Notes under the pieces: model-generated
The model's input: only the letters and a program-made list of their open reading frames with translations
Told to the model about the DNA's origin: nothing
Database searches by the model: none
Shown: piece by piece, positions 11,546 through 26,117 of the stretch
Numbering within the stretch: position 1 is the first letter of the stretch
How the letters are laid out: every line of letters starts with the position of its first letter
Made by a program: the position numbers and the translations under genes
Assembly: GCF_964199755.1 (NCBI RefSeq)
Contig: NC_133896.1
Coordinates: 104,376,301-104,440,300 of the forward strand
Origin: Larus michahellis
Taxonomy: Eukaryota > Chordata > Aves > Charadriiformes > Laridae
Direction: 5' to 3'
Length of the DNA: 64,000 bases

Positions 11546-14500
11546 TCTCTTGCTTCTACTCACCCCACTGATGTGCTCATCTTTTGTCTCCTCTAGCTGG
11601 AGATGACTGGGAATTGCCTGGCTGAGGAACTGAATATCTCCTCTTGCTATTTAATAGGAAACAAACTGTTGCTAAAGCCTTTGAGCCCTCAGATCTCCAT
11701 AGCCAGGCAGGCGCCCAGGGAGCCATCCTGCCCTGGGGAGAAGAGTCAGGGGGTGACTCCTGCCCTACCCATGCAGGGAACCCAGTACCCAGCCCTCCAC
11801 CTGCGAGAATCATCTTTAAACACAGCATAATATATCCTCCAAAGCTGAATTTCACAAAGTTTCCAAGTTTCCACTTCTAATTCTTTCACATTTCTGGATT
11901 TCATCTGCAATACAAAAAAAAAAAAAAAAGAATTTTGTAGGAAAACCAAAAAGGTTTTTCATAGATAACAATGCATACACATTTCTCTACAGCAGATCTT
12001 GCATAACCTTTAGAAAGTTACTTTATTTCTGTAAACTTGATTTTTGGAGCAGCAAATGGGTGGATAGCTGACCCCCAGGGAAAAAAATGTAAGTCATCAC
12101 TGAGAAGCAGGTGGAAAGACCACTGAATTCCAAGTTGATGTTGCCAGGCTAACTGTATTAGCAAATATTTTATATAAGCCTAGCTTGCGTGTTCCCTGGT
12201 AACTGTGTTGGTTTTAACAACTTACGTAAACATAATGGATATCAGCATTTCTGTAGGATCCGATGTATCACATTGTACCAAAGCCTTGAGTGAGAAACTG
12301 GCAATAGGTCATAGAAAATAATGCAGTATGACACAAAAGGATTTTTGTCAGCTAAGGCAGAAATTCTTGTGGAAGAGGGGGACAATGTTTTGTCCTTAAA
12401 ATATCAGATTCTCTGCACATACGCGCTCCACTGACAGCACATCAGTAGTTAAGCGTGTGAGAAACATCCATTTCTCATTGGTTTTGGTATCTTAATTAAA
12501 CATATGTGACCAGTGAGGCAAAGGCAGAGTGGCCGAGTGGACGCGTCGCTGTGGCTGATGTCTGCAGACAGAAGTGCTCCGCGGCAGATATATCCTAATA
12601 TGGGACACCACCTCTTGTCCTGTTGTAAGCGGGAGCTCCTCTGCCCCACAATGCAGAGTGCTTTGTATAAGAAATGTTATTTGTGCTCTCTCAAACCCTG
12701 TCATGTGTTTGTGTTCCTTTTCAGATGAACTTTAATTCTGACCCTGCTGAGGGCGTATTGCTTGCTTTGGAAATGCTTGCAATATCCCCAGAATGTTTAT
12801 TTTCTACCCCAATATGCTGCTACATTCTTGCAAGCTTTCTCTGGTTGTAATGCAATATTTGGCCACAAAACAGAGAATACAAATGAAAAACAGTGCCCCA
12901 GTCTTAGGGAAATGGAGTTAACCTATGACAGAAAGTGTTTTATTGGAAACAAGACAAAGATTTCCAAAGAAATAATAAACAAACAGCTGGTCAGCGTCCC
13001 TGTAAGACCATCAACTTCAGATGTGTATTTCCTGGAAGGATCAGAGTATTTTGTTTCATTCTCTTCCTCTGCCCTCACCAGGTAGCAGAAGCAGAGGGCA
13101 GCTCTAGTGATAATGTTCCAAAGCAGGTAATTAGATATTTAATAAGTGTAGCAACAACATAATTTGCATGACCAGCTAACCATCTACAGATTGTTTCCAG
13201 TAATGGATCCAAACCGCTGGCTTTCTGCAGGTATTTGTTGAAGACCGGCACTTAACCAACAGTGCACTAAGAGTCAGGCTCCAAAGGGTCAGCAGCAGGA
13301 AAACATTTTTCTCCTGCAGGGCTGTTCAGGAACGTATCTAATGACAGTGTGGACGTTAGGGTCCCTTTTGCCAGGATAGTAGAGTTTTGGAAGGGTCACG
13401 AGAAAACCTGTGTTTCCTGAAACAAGGGCTGAACCCCTCAGCAAAGAAACGGTAGTTACAAAAACCAGTCTCAGAGAACCTGAAAGCAGGCCTCCGTGTC
13501 CACAAAGCCACAGCAACTCCCTGCACATGGGCTAGATGGAAGTGCAGCTATAAAGGTGAATCCAGGTACAGAGTCAGGCCTGAATTCAGCAACAGCTGGT
13601 TGTTGGGCTAGACAGGAGCCTGGCTGCACTGTCACTACCCTGAGAGTGCTCAAAATCCCGGCTTTCCGTGGTAGCTAATGCCTCTCCCTTCAAAACTATA
13701 TCTCGGAATGATATGCCATCTCAGAGTAACCCTAGAAGCAGAACCTTGTGATAGACCCTTGTGATAACCCCTTGTGATAGACCACAGACTTGTGCAGGGG
13801 AACAGCAGGGGATCAAGTTCTCACACGTTGCAAGTACAGCTTGCAGAGCTATATTATCTAAGTATTAAGACTAAAATGTTGTTGGATGGCACCAGATGCT
13901 TCAAATCCCACTTTGTGATCAACAACAGAGGCAGGGAAGTAAGCGTGATACAAATCAGAAAAGGAGGGTCAGGTAGACATTTCCTCATCTAGAAGCATAA
14001 GGAGACTTGAAGAGTCTGAAACTGAAGGAAAAAAAAAAAAAAAAGGTGTAAAAATGAGGAGTTTTACAAATGCAGAGTAAGAGGTAGACTCCTATATGGC
14101 CAACTCAGTCATAAGAAAGCGAATGCCTGAGCCTGGAAGAGCCCAGTGTATCTATTACGGTGCAAGTGAAGCTGCTGCCCTGGCAGCTACCGTAGCCATT
14201 ATTGTAGTGCTGAGCTAAGCAGGTCAAACATATACGTTCCCTGGGACCTCAAAATGCTTTGTTTCTACTCAGATGACCTTGCACTTGAACACTCGGTGAG
14301 GAGCAGCACATCCACAGACCTGCTTTCGCTGGTGTGGATGATGGATGGGAAACCTATTATGCAGAAGGAGGGGACTAACGTAGAATAGAGAGTTTGTCTT
14401 CAGGACAGAGTTTGGAGAAACTTTTTCATGCTATAAAAACAAAATAAAAGGGTTGGGGGGCAGGACTGTTTTTTTGCCCTATAAGACAAGGTAATAAAAT

Positions 14501-15179
14501 TGGCACAGTACTCCAGTGAAAAGTCAACCTTGTGACCAGCAGCACAAAGCCGAAGCCTTTGAGCAGATGCATCCTTGTAGATAATATGACCACACGGAAT
14601 TGCTGTAAGTATATTTGCAAATCAACCCATAAACATTGCAGTGTTTGTGGAGCTGACAGACAAGTAGCCAGAAGAGCTGCAGTGCGACCCGGGCCTTCTC
14701 TCCCCCTTACGACACAAAGCAAATGGGCTTGCACTGTGCTCCGTGCTGGTGTCAAATACAGCTTGCTTAAAGCAAAATGGGTTATTGTAACTTATCGTTG
14801 CTTCCTGGAGTATAGATGTATCATCCATAGGCTACGTGTCCTCTGCTCTCTGCACTACGCAACAGTTGAGTATCCAACGGTACCTTTAGAGAGCAGGCCG
14901 TCCTAACAGCGGTTGAACACAAGCCCCAAAGAACCAGCCAGGTACCATCTGCTCTCTCCCCTCTTCTTGCCTCATGCAGCCAGCCAGCACCTCCTTTCTG
15001 CTAGGAGGACTGAATGATAGCCGGCTAGCTCTCCTCCAAGGCTCAGACATAGCCACGCCAAGTGACCGGACTTTCAAACTCTGTTGGAACAGACATGGAG
15101 ATGAATTTTGCTGGCGCACTGTTGTCCCCAACACGCGCACTGGGGTATTGGTGTATAAATACCATATAAATATTTTGGG
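11546..15179. other. Intergenic stretch, nothing recognised
   Basis: Contains A-runs near 11912-11928 and 14027-14044 and short open frames without domain content. No RNA gene or exon series is evident. Confidence 0.55.
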
Positions 15180-15478
15180 GAGGGACTGTTTGCAAGGGCA
15201 TGTAGCGATAGGATGAGGAGCAACGGCTTTAAACTAGAGCAGGGTATGTTTAGATTAGACTTTAGGAAGAAGTTCTTTACTATGAGGGTGGTGAGACACT
15301 GGCACATGTTGCCCAGAGAGGTGGTGGAGGCCCCATCCCTGGAGACATTCAAGGCCAGGCTTGATGAGGCTCTGAGCAACCTGGTCTAGTTGAGGATGTC
15401 CCTGCTTACTGCAGGGGGGTTGGACTAGATGACCTCTAGACGTCCCTTCCAACCCAACACATTCCATGATTCTATGAA
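15180..15478 (+). mobile_element. CR1 LINE 3' end
   Basis: Plus-strand CR1. It matches the usual CR1 C-terminal coding and tail segments (for example HWHMLPREVVEAPSLETFK-like coding near 15297-15355) and ends in GATTCTATGAAAT. The 5' end is truncated. It is opposite in orientation to most other CR1 copies in the window. Confidence 0.92.
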
Positions 15479-18400
15479 ATCTAGCTGCAATTTGCAAAAG
15501 GTATTAGTGTCATTGCAACTTTCTTTGTCACTATGAACTGAAAGTCTGGACAGAAATTTTCTAGCAGAAGTTTAAACTTGGCATTGCTGCATAAACCAAA
15601 CATGGCTTATGTGCAACACTTAGTACTTAAAAGTGTATTACGCTATGCATTTGTATAGTACAATGTACAACAGACATGGGAAGTCATCAGATTTCTGGAT
15701 TTTCTGGAAAATTACATTCTCATTCTCTATATACATCAGATTTAGCAGGCACAGGTTAAAATTGTGCAGTACTGTCACAAATGTCTTTTAATTTTGTTTG
15801 AACCTATTGCATTTCTCTTCTGACTGCAAATATAAACCTCTGTATTTGTACCCAGGTAGACCTTTGTTCTGGCAAAGAATAGCACACAATTTAAGTTTTG
15901 GCTTTGAGACACTGTGTAGGTCAGGCTCTTCTGTCTGTGCAACAAGACAGATTTTCAGAGGCATGAAGGGTAGTGGAGTAGTTGACTTCCAATGTAGGTG
16001 GATGCCTAATGTCCCTTCGTGCCCTTGGAGATCACTCCTTTGTGTATTGTTTTGCCATCTGCCTACACAAACACTCTCAGCAAGTCTAGAGATAAATCCA
16101 GCATTAGCAGCAGAAAAAACAGTGTACTTAATGAAGAAAAACCAATTGATTCACGGCAAAGGCACAAAGTGCTTCAAGGGTCTGTTTAATATTCATTGTG
16201 CAGATTCCTGAGGAATCAATGTCCACTTTTAAAGTTTCACTGGTGGGGTTTCTTGGGGGGGGAGGGTGGTTTTTTAATATCAAGACCTACAACAGGCTGT
16301 AAGGTAAGACTGACTAAATCAATTTCACCCTTGGTTAGTGACAGTTTCTTCAGGCTTCTGGCAGTAGCCGAATGTTTGAAATATTGGCAAAGCTTGTTCT
16401 TGCTTTCTCAGAGATGAGCTAAACTACATTTTCAGCCCTTGAGATCACAGGTCACAGCTCTGCTTCACCAGCTTCAGCTAATGACATAATTGACACCCAA
16501 AACAGAGCAAGGAAATGCTAAATGTATCAACTGCTAATATCGTTAACAGTGGGGAACCTGGAAGTCGTGGTATCTTCACCTTCTGATAAAAGTCCAAAGA
16601 CAGTTCAGAGGAAAAGTTGCTACAGAGCTCAAACAGGTGAGAGAGTGACCATTTCAGTTACCTGCTTTATGACAGCGGTAAAAAAACCCCAACATTTTAT
16701 TTTCTTCAGGAACAAAATATGAAAAGAATATTCACATCATTTAAATCAATGGTCAGGCTTTTAAGTGACATATAAAGAACTTAACAGCACATCTCAGAGG
16801 TCCCTTCTAACCACTAAGATTCTGTGATTCTGTGATCTTGCACCAAATTATTGTAATTACATTCTGTCTGCTCGTTTGAAAAAGGTTCGGCCTGTATTTC
16901 TGATGTTTTGTCAGGTTACTTCTTTAAAGTCTTCCCTGTGTAAATAAAGTTTGGAAAATAATAACGCAAGGCTCATCTGGCTTTAAAAAGACCGAGAGTA
17001 ACTGTGCTCATCTTACTTGAAATATTTTTTTCTTATCCATCATTTATTTAAAAAGAAAAATCTTTTTTTATATGGATCGTGCCTGGAAATGTTGTTCATT
17101 TATCTCCGTCTGAAAAGCTAAGTGCCTATAAAAAGCAGCCTTTGCTTGTGAAGACAGGACACCAGTCCCTCTCTTGACTGTTTGACCCAGACTAATCTCG
17201 TTTCCCGTATGGGGTGGAGCACCCCAAGGACCGGGGGTTTTGGCCCACCCCAGCGGATGGAAGGAACGGTTTGGGGCAGATCCTGATGTCATCCCGGTTC
17301 ACATCTGTGGAAGACAGCAAATGCAGAGTAATGACTTCACGATGAGGATTTTGTGAAGCTGCCAATGAACTACTTATGAATCCTCTGAAAGACTGTGAGA
17401 GCATCTATCAGCCTTCACCGAGGCACAAGCTCCAGTTCATCTGCGCAGCTTGCTGAATGAACGCCTCTGTTGCCCAGTGTGGTGATATAAAGTCACGAAT
17501 TACAAGGTGATGGGGTTTGCCTGTTCCAGGCAAACAGGTTTGTTAAATCGATACGACCTTCTGTTCCAGAAGAAACCCTTTAAGCAAAAGGCTGGCTTCT
17601 GCTCAGATTTAAGAGAGAAGATTGCTTTTGAATGGGCTGCGTTAGCAGCAGTCTCTGACCAGCTGGTGGGAATGATCATGCACTCAGTGATAGGCTAGAA
17701 AAGAGTAAGGCTTGCTCTAAAGACACCTTCTCTTTCTTCTCTCTCTCTTTTTTTTTTTTTTTTTAAAAAAAAATAAAATAAAATAGAGTTTTGGTTGATG
17801 GGAATCATACCAGAAACTGAAGAAGGGAAAACCTTTTCCTGGAAAGGTAAGCTACTGCTGAACGGCAATTAGAAATAATGACTGTTTTATACATGAATTG
17901 TTCTTTCTTGGGGTTTGTTTAAAGCAGAGCCATTTTTATTCTGTACCTTCTGCGCTACGCTAAACTTGCGAAAATTTAGATATAATAGTATGTGTCTTCA
18001 AGTGGTCGTCTTGCATCCTATTAATTAAGATCTTACCTTTAATAAATCAGTATCTTATTTACAATATGAATAACACCACCAGTAAGTTCTAGAAATATTG
18101 TTCTCCGGTCCTGTGGCCCTCATCACCTCTTTGTTTACTCACGCTGGGTGTCGGCATCGCTGTCAGCACGTGCTTCCCCACTAGTGCTGTGGTGGGCCCT
18201 CAGCAGAGGAACCTTGGCCAGATCAGAGAAGAATGAGGCTGATTCTGGTCCTGTATCTAGAAAGGCTCATTGTATGGCTTTTTGTAGCTGCAGAGTTGTG
18301 TATTGCTGTGTTGGTCTTTATTTACCTCTCCACTGGGGAATGAGAGGGAAGGGAAACCCAGCTTCTTAATGAGCGTTAAGAAACAAGGCACTACTAACCA

Positions 18401-21400
18401 CTGCTTTGCGTGGAACTGTTAAGGCTTGCAAAAGCAAAGCAAGATTTTCAGAAGTGCTCCAAGGACCTATTTTGCTTATGAGGAAAGGTGAGCAAGAGAC
18501 TCCATCTGTAGCAGGTCTGGCATCACAAACTACAGTCTTGCACTTTCAGTATCTTCAGTTACTCTTCTAATGACAGATACTCCAGGGCAACCTGAAGTCC
18601 TTGCTTAAGCTCCAGTTTACGTGCAAGCGTGCCTGCCCAAATATGTGTACTTGTAAAGCTGGCCTTGGGGAGTGGGGGGACACAGCCCTGACTGCTGAGC
18701 AAACTGTTGCCGTGCTAAATGATGTGAAACTGCCAAGTGAGGCTAAAAAGTGAGCTGTGTTTTTTTGAAAGAGGTGTTTATGTGTTTGGAGGGGTGTAGA
18801 GTGTAAGAGAGGAAAGGAGGTGAAAACATCTACTGGAACTAAATGACTTGCGGGTTTTGGGGTGTGTGTGGTGTTTTGTGGGTTGGTTTTTTTTCCTGGT
18901 TAGCATTGTTCCTGATGGGTTTGTGTGTGCATGTGTGTCCCTCCCCTGAGTGCTCAGCTAGACTGGATAGAAGCCAGCGCACCAAGGTGGACCAAGCCTT
19001 TGTGGTGCTTTCAAAATCGAGAGGTAGAAAATCTTCTGGTACAGATTGCTGCATAGAATGCTTTTATGTTAACGTTTGCGTATGAAAATATTAATTATGC
19101 AAACAGTACTTATCAAAGCATTTTTGCATGTCTGACTTTCCCAAAATCCATGCACCCATGTGGTGTATGTTTTTTGCTTTATATGTTGTCGCATTTCCTA
19201 TGGTCCTCATCCTGAATGATAAGGGGGGGATATCTGTGGCTCTGCAAACCCATGTTCCACAATACTGGTTTCTTGTTGCTTGTTTTTTCCACACTCTTAA
19301 TTTGCCGAGATGCTACAAATTCCTCAAAAAAGCCCCTCAAACTTTTTTTAAAAAACAACAAAATGAAGTCCTGAATTACATACAGGTGTGTCAATTTGCA
19401 ACCACTTGATTGATTTAAGTGTCTATAAGCCATATTCTAAGCTCCCTTAATGGGATGATTTAGCTGATGATTTAGCTGATTGTTCACATACTCCTATTGA
19501 AATGTAACTACCCTTACAGCAAAGGGCTATGCTCAGTGTAACAACGGGGGCACAGTCATTTTGTGGATAGGAAGTGTTTTTTTAAAAACATGAACAGTAA
19601 ACCTTGTTAAGGTTTTGTAGGTAGTTTGGAGGTTTTTGTAGACATTCCTTTTGATTTCCAATGATAGGACAACAGTATTTCCATCTTGTTGGCACTTTTG
19701 CACAGACATGTCAGGTCTTAAGCTGCCTAAAAGGACAGGAGCCAAGGTCACTTAGCTCTGAACTCCTGCTGCAGGACTGTGGTCTGGAAAAGAAGGTGGG
19801 ACAAAACCAGAGACTGAGTAGGAGTCATCTTTTTATTCATTTATTTATTCACAAAACAATGTCTGTCTTGCTCCTTTGGTACTAGCTCTTATGGTTTTCC
19901 TTGTATCTAGTTTTTTTGGTACACAACTGTCCCTTTTGGCAGACGAAACGTGAAATTGCTCCCAAATCGGGGTGGTTACTTTGATATAACAAGGTTGCTG
20001 AGGCAGCAAAATATTAGGCATGTGCATGTGACTGATGACATCGAAGGACCATCAGTGCATTGTTCAGTGATAAGCAGGACTAGAATGATGGAAAATCAGT
20101 TTAGCCTCTCTTTCTTTGAAGATGACAGCTCTAGAGCTAATCTTGAATATCAATAGAGAATGTGTTTGCACAAAATCTACCCAGTTATCTCTACCAGGGG
20201 ACGTGCAGGCATTAAAGCACGTAAAACAAGCCTAGATCAGGCATATACACAGGAAGCTGCTCTAGTATAAATGAGAACCAATTTCATGACTAGATTTCAT
20301 TTTCAAGGAAATTAGGACACGCTGATTTGTATCACTTGGTGCACAGGAGCTGAAAAAGCACAGAGCAGGTCCAGCCGTTCCATATAAGCACTGAATGGCC
20401 ATTGCTGAAATGATTATACCTAAAATACAATGAAATACATCTGATGCAGGAGAAAAGACAGGAATCAATAACTTTCACTGATCTTTCTTCCATGTGTAGC
20501 TTTAAGCAAAGCTTCATTTCCTCAGGCAATATTAAACAATTAATAAACTTCAACATTTACCTAGAGAATATGGATGCCTGTTTGAATAGCATATTATTTG
20601 AGCCAATTCTTTTCTTTGATGCTGAATCTCATGAGTAAGCTATGGGACCACTAGAACAAGTCTTGCACAGTGACAATGAACAAAGATATGCAAATACAAC
20701 TTAAAATTAAAAGAAACTTGCAAATGCTGCTTTATTTAATTCTTACAATAGGGAGGCACTTTTACATTTAAAAAAAAAAAGTGCAGTGGCTTCACTACAA
20801 CTACAATGCTCTAAAATATTCTTCCATGAAAACAAAAAGAAATAGTGTCTGTGTGGGGAAATTAAGTGATTTTTTTTTCCTTTAATTTCATCTCTGCACT
20901 GGTTATTACACTTAAAAAAACAACCAAACAAAAAACTTAAAAAAACCCCACAAAAACCAACCAAACTTTTTTTCTACTGTTCGCACAGTCCAACATAAGC
21001 ATTTAGAGTACTGCTGACACTTTGCTTTGTGCTCCTCACCTCACCGTTTCTGTGTTTGTGGTACAAGGCAAAGAGGCTGACCCAAGGGCTTTCCAGAATT
21101 CAGAGGGTGCTGATGAGATACTCTTAATGAAGTAATCACATGTATTTGATATCAAAAGTCCCAATTCAGCTCTACCTTGCATGTAAAACCTGCTTATTTC
21201 AGTCAACTTACTCTTCAACTCTGGCCCAAATGAAGAACGTGCGTGTTGCGGTGGGAGGAGCGCAAGCTGGGACACTTTCCTGTAATTATTTCCCCTTTGT
21301 GGAGTCTGGAGAAATTAAAGCTTTTTTTACATGCCATCGTAGAAAAGTGAACTAGAAGTTCACTGGCAATTAGCCCCCGGGGTGTCAGCCATACGGTCGG

Positions 21401-21789
21401 TATTCCTGCTGATAGGCAGCTAGAATGAAGCGGTGCTGGGCAGACCGGGAGGCTGTGCCGAGGCCGGCCGATGTGTGCCACATGACACAAGTGGGAAGTG
21501 AAGTTAACAGTAACCTCAGACAAAGCAATAATGTTGAAAGATGGGTTCAGATTCTGCAATACCAATGTACCAACGTTAGTACTCGACAATGAAAGAAACC
21601 TCACTAATGTCACTGGGAATGTCTCTGGGGAAAGGCAATCCTCAAAATGAGTATTGTCACAATCCATCCTTGTGTACATACGTTTCCACTTCAATGTCTC
21701 AAGCGAAGAAAGTAAACCTCAGGTCAAGAATCCTGGCAGATAAATGTCTCTCTGATTGATGGACGAGAGCATATATTCATCACTTACAG
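15479..21789. other. Intergenic stretch with little recognisable content
   Basis: Mostly unique-looking AT-rich DNA. It holds one short CR1 tail (listed separately), a pyrimidine/A-rich low-complexity stretch near 17735-17790 and a TG-rich stretch near 18845-18945. No exon with supported protein similarity is seen. It lies just past the likely PROS1 polyadenylation region. Confidence 0.55.
16797..16837 (+). mobile_element. CR1 tail fragment
   Basis: A fragment of about 40 bases with the CR1 terminal motif (GAGGTCCCTTCTAACC) followed by two ATTCTGTG units. This is the characteristic octamer microsatellite at CR1 3' ends. Only the extreme tail remains. Confidence 0.75.
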
Positions 21790-23021
21790 CAATTCTCTTG
21801 CTATTTATTTGGTTTGAGGTTAACAAAGCCACTAGGTGAGCTGCACAGGGAGACTTCTGGTTGTGTGAAAATGAGTTTGGAAGTGGAAAGAACACTCAAA
21901 GGATGTTAAAGAAATATTAGAAATACTTGAAATGAGCACACCTGAGGAAAACAATACTTTTCTAATTACCTGTTCCATTAAAGTTGGTTGAACAGAATAC
22001 AGCCTTACATTCTGATGTTACTAGCAAAACTTAGGCTTTCAAGTATGTCATAAACACAGCTGTAACAGGGCTCACAAATAAATCTCTTATGGGACTGTGA
22101 ATGTAAGGTTGACCTAAATAAAGGGAATATGAGGGACCATTAGAGGGTGTTCGTTCTGAAGAGTGCTAGATTTGTCACGAGTGGAAGAAACGTTTGCTGT
22201 AATTTCTCAGCTTTACCCAGCAAATTCCAGTTTCATGTCCTGAGAAAAAGACCAGAGCTCCTTCCTTCACGCCATCTCCTTTGTTTTCCAAAATTGCCTG
22301 GGGTGTACTTTAATCCACTTTGAAAGTAAATTACCTGACCTGATCCACAGCTCTGTTAAAAGTCTAAAGCTGGGTTCCTAGGATAGAAGAATTAAAGCTG
22401 GTACAGTATAACGAGAGCTATTTTCAAAAGCTGAGCTACTTAGAAAAACACTTCGGTTTTGAAGTTGCGATACCAATATTGATACAACTTGTAAACATAT
22501 GCACAAAGAGCTTGGTCTCTGGATTCAGGAGTACTTTTTTTCCTTTATCAAAAGCACATATTACAAAACCTGTAGAGATTTCTCTTTGTATGTTATGCTT
22601 GGAAAATTTTAATGAGAATAGTAATGTATTTGAATCTAAACAAAACCAAAATTTGCAACTTGTAACTTTATGCTGCTATATGAAAAATAAGAAGTAAAAC
22701 TGGTTCTAAACAGCACTTCCTGAACTTACTTTCTAAACTAAATATATCAAGGGCATAGTATGAGCATGAAAGATAAATCTAGCTTTAAGATTTATCACTG
22801 ATATGAATAGAAGAACATTTTACAGAATTTTCATCGTTTCTCTCTTTACAGCTGAAAAGAGAGGGAAATTTTCCCCCCGTTCTATCTAAAGGGGTGGAAA
22901 AACACGCCGTTGATTATTTTCCTGGCACATATTGAATAAAATAATACAGGCTTCATTATGGCATGAGACTAATTACACAAATTGTATCCGAAAGAAAAAA
23001 GTTAAATTAAGAATTGAATGG
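21790..23021 (-). other. PROS1: PROS1 3' UTR (extent inferred)
   Basis: This minus-strand sequence directly follows the PROS1 stop codon at 23022-23024. A canonical AATAAA on the minus strand lies at 21809-21804, which would give a UTR of about 1.2 kb, close to the mammalian one. An earlier ATTAAA at 22613-22608 could give a shorter form. No splice signal or coding content is evident. The end is a prediction from hexamers only. Confidence 0.5.
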
Positions 23022-23167
23022 TTACTGCATAATCAGTGGGCACGAGTGAGATCTAATGTCATTGTGTTTAGAAATGGCTTCATCCAGATCCAGCTGTCTG
23101 TTGTTGACCTTCACCTCCATGCAGCCGTTATAAAAAGCAGTTACTAACGTAGCACCCAGAGGAACAT
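23022..23167 (-). CDS. PROS1: PROS1 exon 15: end of LamG2 and stop
   Basis: The acceptor is ...TGTGCAG before 23167. The exon begins in phase 1, completing the Asp codon of the DVP motif. It encodes the conserved AFYNGCMEV segment and [14 protein letters not shown], then a short tail ending HSCPLIMQ and TAA at 23024-23022. The Cys in FYNGC and the Cys in HSCP are expected to pair in LamG2. The C-terminal tail after HSCP is only four residues, shorter than the eight or so of human protein S. This exon is too short to stand out as an open frame and was found by motif. Confidence 0.96.
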
Positions 23168-25572
23168 CTGCACAGAAACACATTCAGTTTGTTAGGCCAA
23201 GGCATGCAAATTCTGATGTATTTTTCAGATTAGCGAAAACATGGGGAACACTCCACTCCCCAGCCATTAGTCATCCATGGGAGAAAAGAGCAAATTGGCA
23301 GGAAACACTTAAGTTGTTCTCCCTTTTCTTTAAGATTGAGATAAAGTCAGCAAAGCTTAGAAAGGTCAGTAAAATTTGAAATATGCGTTAGAAGTCTTCT
23401 CCCATCCAGAAACATAACTATGTGACTGTCTTTCATAGTAGCATTTCCTGGATTAACAACAGTGAACCAACAGTTTGTTTCATGGAGTCCACTGTTCTCG
23501 CCCTGACATACAAACAGATGTCTTTGGGTTTTGAGGTCACAGAAAGAACCATCTTGCTTTTGCCAGAAAGCTACTCTGGATTCAAATCTGCAAGTTCTCA
23601 GATAGGGGACCCCTGGGAACGTTTTACAGCTTCCTTACTGCTGTTTCCAAGTGAATTCTCTGTAAAAGACTCGCTTTATCTGTTGCTCATTTAGGTATTG
23701 TTTGGATTATGGCAACATAAGGTCATGGATATGCTTCCAGGAAAAAATATGTTAAGCACAAAATCGAGCAGGCATTGTTTTGAGGTCTTAGAGTACAACT
23801 AGATTCTTACAAGGTAGGCAGAAGGTGCTTCAAGTACCTTCAGTAACTAGAATGAGGATGCCTAGAAGCTGATCTCAAGAGCATCTTTTTTGGATGTTAA
23901 TCATCTTGTCCTTCCTAGAAGATAAACTTCAAGGTCTGGGGAACAAGAAATGTTGCTTTCTTGTCGTTTTATTTTGCTGTAAGCTGAGGTACTGCATAAA
24001 CAGTCCTGTGGAATTGTGCCCTTCGGCCTTTTTTTGCTCCAGCGATAACACTGCTGTCATAGAACTGAGCAAGTCTCATTTAGCCTGCACTGGCTGTGCT
24101 GAATTAATTAACAAAAAGGCATACTCCCAATGCTGTTACTAGTTCGGAGAAATGCATATCAAAACCAGGGACTTCTGGTCTTCATGAAATGCCTGTTTTT
24201 GTTGGGTGCCTTTAATAATACAGTTCTCTGCGCTGTGGCTCACTGTGGGGTTCTTCACCTACCTCTTCATACTGCTCAGTAATCCCAGAGGCTTTTCAAG
24301 GGTACGTCAGAACGAATAAACGAATCAGAGTAACCAAACTGGCTGTACACGGGGACCTAAAGTAGTTTTCCCATATTATTTTTTCTCTCTTTGGTAATAG
24401 AGACTGTTGTGAAAGCAGGTCCCTTGGATAATGTAGGGTTTGTGTTGCTTTTTGAGACCGTTAAGTAGAAACTGTTTACACATACAGAGGGTTAATTTGC
24501 AAGTTGAAGATAACTTTTAAAACTGAGAGATTACACTTACTTTTAAGGAGCAGCAAGTAACTAATGCTTCTTATCTATTTGGGATCCATGACTGAAGCCA
24601 AAGTCTTAGCTGTTAAGACGCCAATTACTCTGTGGCTGGCAATGTACTAGAAACAATCATTTAAATATCACGAAGAGGTCTAAGAAATGACCAGAATCTT
24701 AGTTAAGTTACTATGGCTCAGTGACCTACTGACTCACCTCTACTAAGTAAACACTGACTTCACCTATCTTTTAAAATTGCGCAGGTATTACAAAAATACT
24801 GACACTTACCTATTGTGGTATGTGATGGTACTGCATCATTAGCACCTTCACATTCCACATCCAATTTGAATTGAACTCACCTGGTTACCTTGTTTCCAAG
24901 ATATTGCATACCCATTCAAAAACAAAATTAGAGGAGAAATACTCGGTGCCTACATCTTGTTACATCCTTGATTACCAGCGTATGAAGACTGGTTGAGAAC
25001 AAGCAAATTCCAACATTGGACCTGGATGCTGAGGCAACCACCACTTCAGACAGAGGCTGTGGTACTTGCGGTACTGTCCTAAACCCTTCACTTCTATTCT
25101 GACAAGCAAGTCTAGAGGGTGGAAACATAATTCCAACTTCTCCTGTGTACACCACCTTGGAAGAAATGCCTAAGGACACCATCTCCAATGGATACACAAT
25201 TCCTCCCTCTTTCTACTGCTGTGCACTCTTTTCTCCTGCAGATAAAGACCAGCTATACTGGGGGCAGTGCTATGACACTGCCACATACATGTAAAGTGGA
25301 TGTCCATTCCAGACCGTGTTGATCAACCTTTTAGGATTTCCTTAGGAATTGTGACTAACTGTCCTTAAAATACCTTTAATAGAGGACACGGAAAATCCCT
25401 GCCAGTAGTAACGCTGTAACCGTAGTGTCTTTCCCCTACCAACTCTCAAGTTTGAGGATCTTATGCTTCGAAAAAATCTTCATCTCTGGCAGTGCTATTT
25501 TTCTTCATGATTCACCCTAAAGCCAAACTATTTTACAGATACGCATGTGTACACTTCCCGCACAAAATAACC

Positions 25573-26117
25573 ACAGAATCAGAATGGTTCGGGTTGGGAG
25601 AGACCTTAAAGATCACCTAGTTCCAACGCCCCTGCCATGGGCAGGGACACCTCCCACTAGACCAGGCTGCTCAAAGCCCCATCCAGCCTGGCCTTGAACA
25701 CTTCCAGGGATGGGGCATCCACAACTTCCCTGGGCAACCTGTTCCAGCGTCTCGTCACCCTCAGGGTAAAGAATTTCTTCCTAATATCCAACCTAAATTT
25801 CCCCTTTTTCAGTTTAAAACCATTACCCCTTGTCCTATCGCTACACTCCCTGATAGAGTCCCTCCCCATCTCTCCTGTAGGCCCCCTTTAGGTAGTGGAA
25901 GGCTGCTATAAGTTCTCCCTGGAGCCTTCTCTTCTCCAGGCTGAACAACCCCAACTCTCTCAGCCTGTCCTCATAGGAGAGGTGCTCCAGCCCTCTGACC
26001 ATCTTCATGGCCCTCCTCTGGACCTCTTCCAACAGGTCCATGTCCTTCTTGTGTTGGGGACTCCAAAGTTAGACACAGTACTCCAGGTGGGGTCTCACGA
26101 GAGCAGAGGGGCAGAAT
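25573..26117 (-). mobile_element. CR1 LINE 3' end in PROS1 intron 14
   Basis: A minus-strand CR1 of about 545 bases with the usual tail at its left end. It keeps the C-terminal ORF2 sequence, split by frame changes (segments of the [20 protein letters not shown] and RWNRLPREVVDAPSLEVFK types). It is the longest CR1 copy in the window and lies in the same orientation as PROS1. Confidence 0.93.

Noticed and set aside
11171..11563. 130-codon minus-strand frame
   Set aside because: It is the C-terminal end of CR1 ORF2, not a host gene.
12530..12600. tRNA-like A-box match (TGGCCGAGTGG)
   Set aside because: No B-box and no cloverleaf-compatible arms within the next 80 bases, so not a tRNA gene.
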